A stretch of DNA of 64,000 bases from Apoderus coryli (Eukaryota; Arthropoda; Insecta; Coleoptera; Attelabidae): positions 14,570,001 to 14,634,000 of the forward strand of contig OU452210.1 in the NCBI GenBank assembly GCA_911728435.2, read 5' to 3'. The notes beneath the pieces were generated by a model. The model ran no database searches. It saw nothing but the letters and a program-made list of their open reading frames with translations, and was not told where the DNA came from. Shown here piece by piece: positions 61,401-64,000 of the stretch. Each line of letters opens with the position of its first letter. Positions within the stretch are counted from its first letter, which is position 1. The translations under genes and the position numbers were made by a program.

Positions 61401-64000
61401 GAACATTTCTTTTATGTGAACATTCAGTGATATTAAAAAAATACAGCCATGCAGCATAATTAAAATTCAATAAACAGGGTGTTCAAAAAGTTAATTTGTT
61501 AATTTGCATTGAAATTTGGTTCTTTTCTACAAATTAGACTTTTTGATAGCAGATAATGTTACACAACCTTACGATATTCCTTTTCTTTATTGTTTTCCAA
61601 TAAATTCTCCTTTAAGATTAAGATTAAGATTAATTCTTGAGTTACTTGATCTATGGCTCAAGTTACAACTCTATCAATTTCTAGAGCTTTTATGAACTTT
61701 CAAAAAATAGATTCGCTTAGATTATCCAACGTCAATTGTCCAACTAAACTATATAATTAGGACGCTAGATATTATACTTTGCCCTAGAGCACATCCCCAA
61801 CCCTCTATCCTTTTCACTCGTTTTTTGCATTTGTTTAAAAACACTGTATAATATAATTTATTTTTGGTATAAATCGAAATACTAAGTAGACGATTTTTTT
61901 ATTCTAATAAAAGTAGTCTAATTTAAAAATTATCGCCTGTTGCTCTTGTAAGTCCCGATGACATGCGAGTATTTTTTTATTTTTCATCTTTTCGAGAACA
62001 GCACTCGTGACTTTACATATATTAAAATGTGTTGCGAGGGTTCCAAAGTTGATTACACTTTAACTTCATTCTCATAAGCTTCTGTTATAATAAAATTATG
62101 TAGAGATAGAAAAAGCTCTTTGTTCGTAAAAGTTATTTTAAAATAGGGTATAAAAATGATAAAATAGGATTATTTCACTAGAAACTTTTATTAGTTAATT
62201 GTTACTACAGAACTTTTCATCACAATGTGTGTTTTACTTAACATATTTTGCAATTTTATATTCAAAAATGTGTGAAAATGAATTTATTTCGTAATGAAAT
62301 TGATTATTAGGCATCATCACCATTGGTATATTGTTGGTTTTAGAACACAAGCAATGAATTAATGTTAAAGCTAAGCCGAAATCCCTGATTTTCAGATAGG
62401 ACATACCAACTGTCTTTGCTTAAACGGACTGAAAATTAACAACTAGTTAAGAACACTCTTTGTGACATATTTAATTAAATTATCATACTTTAAATAATAA
62501 AAATCTAGTATACAGTATTTAATATAGTAATTATAAATAAAAAATATACGAAACTTTAAAACCAACGTCGAATCAGTTCCTAATACTCTGAAGATGATGA
62601 AGATTGCTGTCCAAGCGTTTTTCTAAAATATTCGATTGTTCTACATACACAATGTATACTTTGAGTCCGCCACTGCCTTGTACCAATAAAGAGCAATATT
62701 TTTTTATCTGTAAGGCTTTTAATGGTATAAAAGCCATACATAATTAAATAGTCTATATCTTCCTTGTAAAATTATCTGTTATAAATGGAACTTTCATTTT
62801 CCTTCTCAATACATTTCACTTTCCTAAACGTATAGATATAGATTCTGATTTCCTCTTAAAAAAACTTTTAATGAGATCTCCAAATAAAAGCGTATTGAAG
62901 AAAAATTAATATTGTTTGACAAAAAAAATATATATATATTTTACTTTGCTCTATATCGTCCATAATAAGTAAATAAAAAAACACTCTAAAATGCAGTTAA
63001 AATAAATGCAAAACTTTTTGAAAAGCACCCCAAAAACTTCAGATGAACAAACATGGAAATAAACCAGTTTCTATGTGTGTAAATGTAAATTAGACTAGGT
63101 AAGTATATCTTCAGTTACATTATTAAATTAAAATTTAGTTATGAAGTTTCATCATTAAAAAGTTTTTAGCTGTAACTTATTTGTTGATAGATATTAGAGT
63201 CACAATTTTATAAATGTATTAACTAAGTATTTTTTTTTTGCTTCATAACTATGAGATATTATTTGTTGATGAACTCAAATGAAATAGAAATAATCGGCTA
63301 AGGCGATGAGACATATGTATTGACAGTATTCCTAAAAATTAATTGCTGTGTATATTTTAAGGTCAACAACTATTTATTTATTTGTTATTTATTGTTAGCT
63401 CCTCTGCAAGTTTTCCTGGCAATTTGGTGTTTGAAATTGGCTTTAGAAACAATCAAAACCATAAAGCAATCAACACTTGTTATTCTATGAAGCTCCATGG
63501 ACTAAAAGCACTTTTTATGCAAAATTTACTTTGAGAAATATATGAAAATTTAAGCCAATGCTTGATAAAGGACAATTAATTGTTCTTAAGAGTTTCCTTT
63601 CAATATTTTCATCTTCTGCACCATCTTGGGAACGTTTCTTTAACTTTGTAGGTCAATTATACAGGCCATATCCATCCAATAAGGCTCCTGAATTGTTTAG
63701 GTCAAGATAGGACGTTTTCTTTGCTTATTTGAAATGGTTTATCAACTTTTAAAATGGTCGGTCTACCACTGTTTTATTCATATGCCTCTGCTTCAGTTGT
63801 TTTCAATTTTCGCGGGTAATATCGACGTAAGAATCTAATAAAGAGTTGGAAACACGTATTCGGACGAAACAATAAAGGATTATCTGGGATATCAGGCTTT
63901 GGACTTAATTAAGTAACTCCTTAAGTTAGAAATGTTGTTAGGAAATTGGATTATACTTATGAAAGTATTTATAATGGAAGTTTTGATTTAAAAATTTTTC
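58450..64000 (+). other. continuing DIP intron or flank, no gene recognised
   Basis: AT-rich throughout. Isolated mariner-type ends at about 60944 (ACACCCTGTA) and 61474 (ACAGGGTGTT), a short (TTAAGA)n run at about 61613-61634, and TCCGCCACTG at about 62667 are the only repeat-like signals. I looked for an Ig2 exon (acceptor followed by a VPP linker, then a CxA...W pattern) and found none. Frames such as 58689-58983 and 59344-59538 are featureless. Confidence 0.6.

Noticed and set aside
46452..62680. CAGTGGCGGAT at 46453 and TCCGCCACTG near 62667 as the two ends of one transposon
   Set aside because: They face correctly, but 16 kb including a host exon lies between them; more likely solitary ends of separate hAT-like or MITE fragments.
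1..64000. tRNA, rRNA or CRISPR-like arrays
   Set aside because: No cloverleaf boxes, conserved rRNA words or regularly spaced repeats were seen on either strand; an automated scan would be more sensitive.

Overview
This is a stretch of an AT-rich insect nuclear genome, almost all of it intron or gene-flanking DNA. The only intact host coding sequence I can support is two plus-strand exons (34500-34606 and 48765-48972). Joined across a 14,158-bp intron, they encode one immunoglobulin V-type domain with the wording of the first Ig domain of the DIP (Dpr-interacting protein)/lachesin-like family of neuronal surface proteins. Splice sites and phases agree: phase 1 at both ends of the Ig unit and a phase-0 intron inside it. 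Earlier exons (leader) and later exons (Ig2, Ig3, membrane anchor) were not found and probably lie outside the window. An insect source fits the DIP exons and the mobile elements (Jockey/CR1 and RTE-like LINEs, DD41D mariner-like elements). A beetle is plausible, but the order cannot be fixed by reading.

The rest is a mobile-element landscape. From left to right: a tentative DDE transposase relic (3.8 kb), a possible solo LTR (8.1 kb), a 5'-truncated Jockey-type LINE with a 41-bp perfect target-site duplication (10.5-11.9 kb), a 5'-truncated RTE-like LINE with a 12-bp duplication (13.8-15.3 kb), a broken intronless copy of a type I phosphatidylinositol-4-phosphate 5-kinase (15.4-16.2 kb), a mariner remnant (16.9 kb), a minus-strand Jockey-superfamily LINE (20.6-22.3 kb), a small MITE (23.1 kb), another Jockey-type LINE with a mutated catalytic box (23.8-25.1 kb), and short reverse-transcriptase relics at 32.3, 34.1, 40.1 and 44.0 kb. 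The first DIP intron also carries a 1.1-kb mariner-like deletion derivative (42.2-43.3 kb).

Downstream of the second exon lie a 600-bp fold-back element (51.8-52.4 kb), a nearly complete 2,086-bp DD41D mariner-like transposon whose two 340-bp terminal inverted repeats look identical (52.9-55.0 kb), and a CR1/L2-like LINE (57.1-58.4 kb). Five copies of a rare motif, two ACTTCCGG/CCGGAAGT half-sites around a 5-bp spacer, mark a MITE-like family; some copies sit beside CAGGGTG-type mariner ends.

I saw no rRNA, tRNA or CRISPR array and no complete host gene. Most short open frames are chance. The best leads are the very young DD41D element one base away from an intact transposase, the non-autonomous relatives of mariner elements around it, the unusually long LINE target-site duplication, and the PIP5K retrocopy. 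I did not find evidence for a new multi-gene system.
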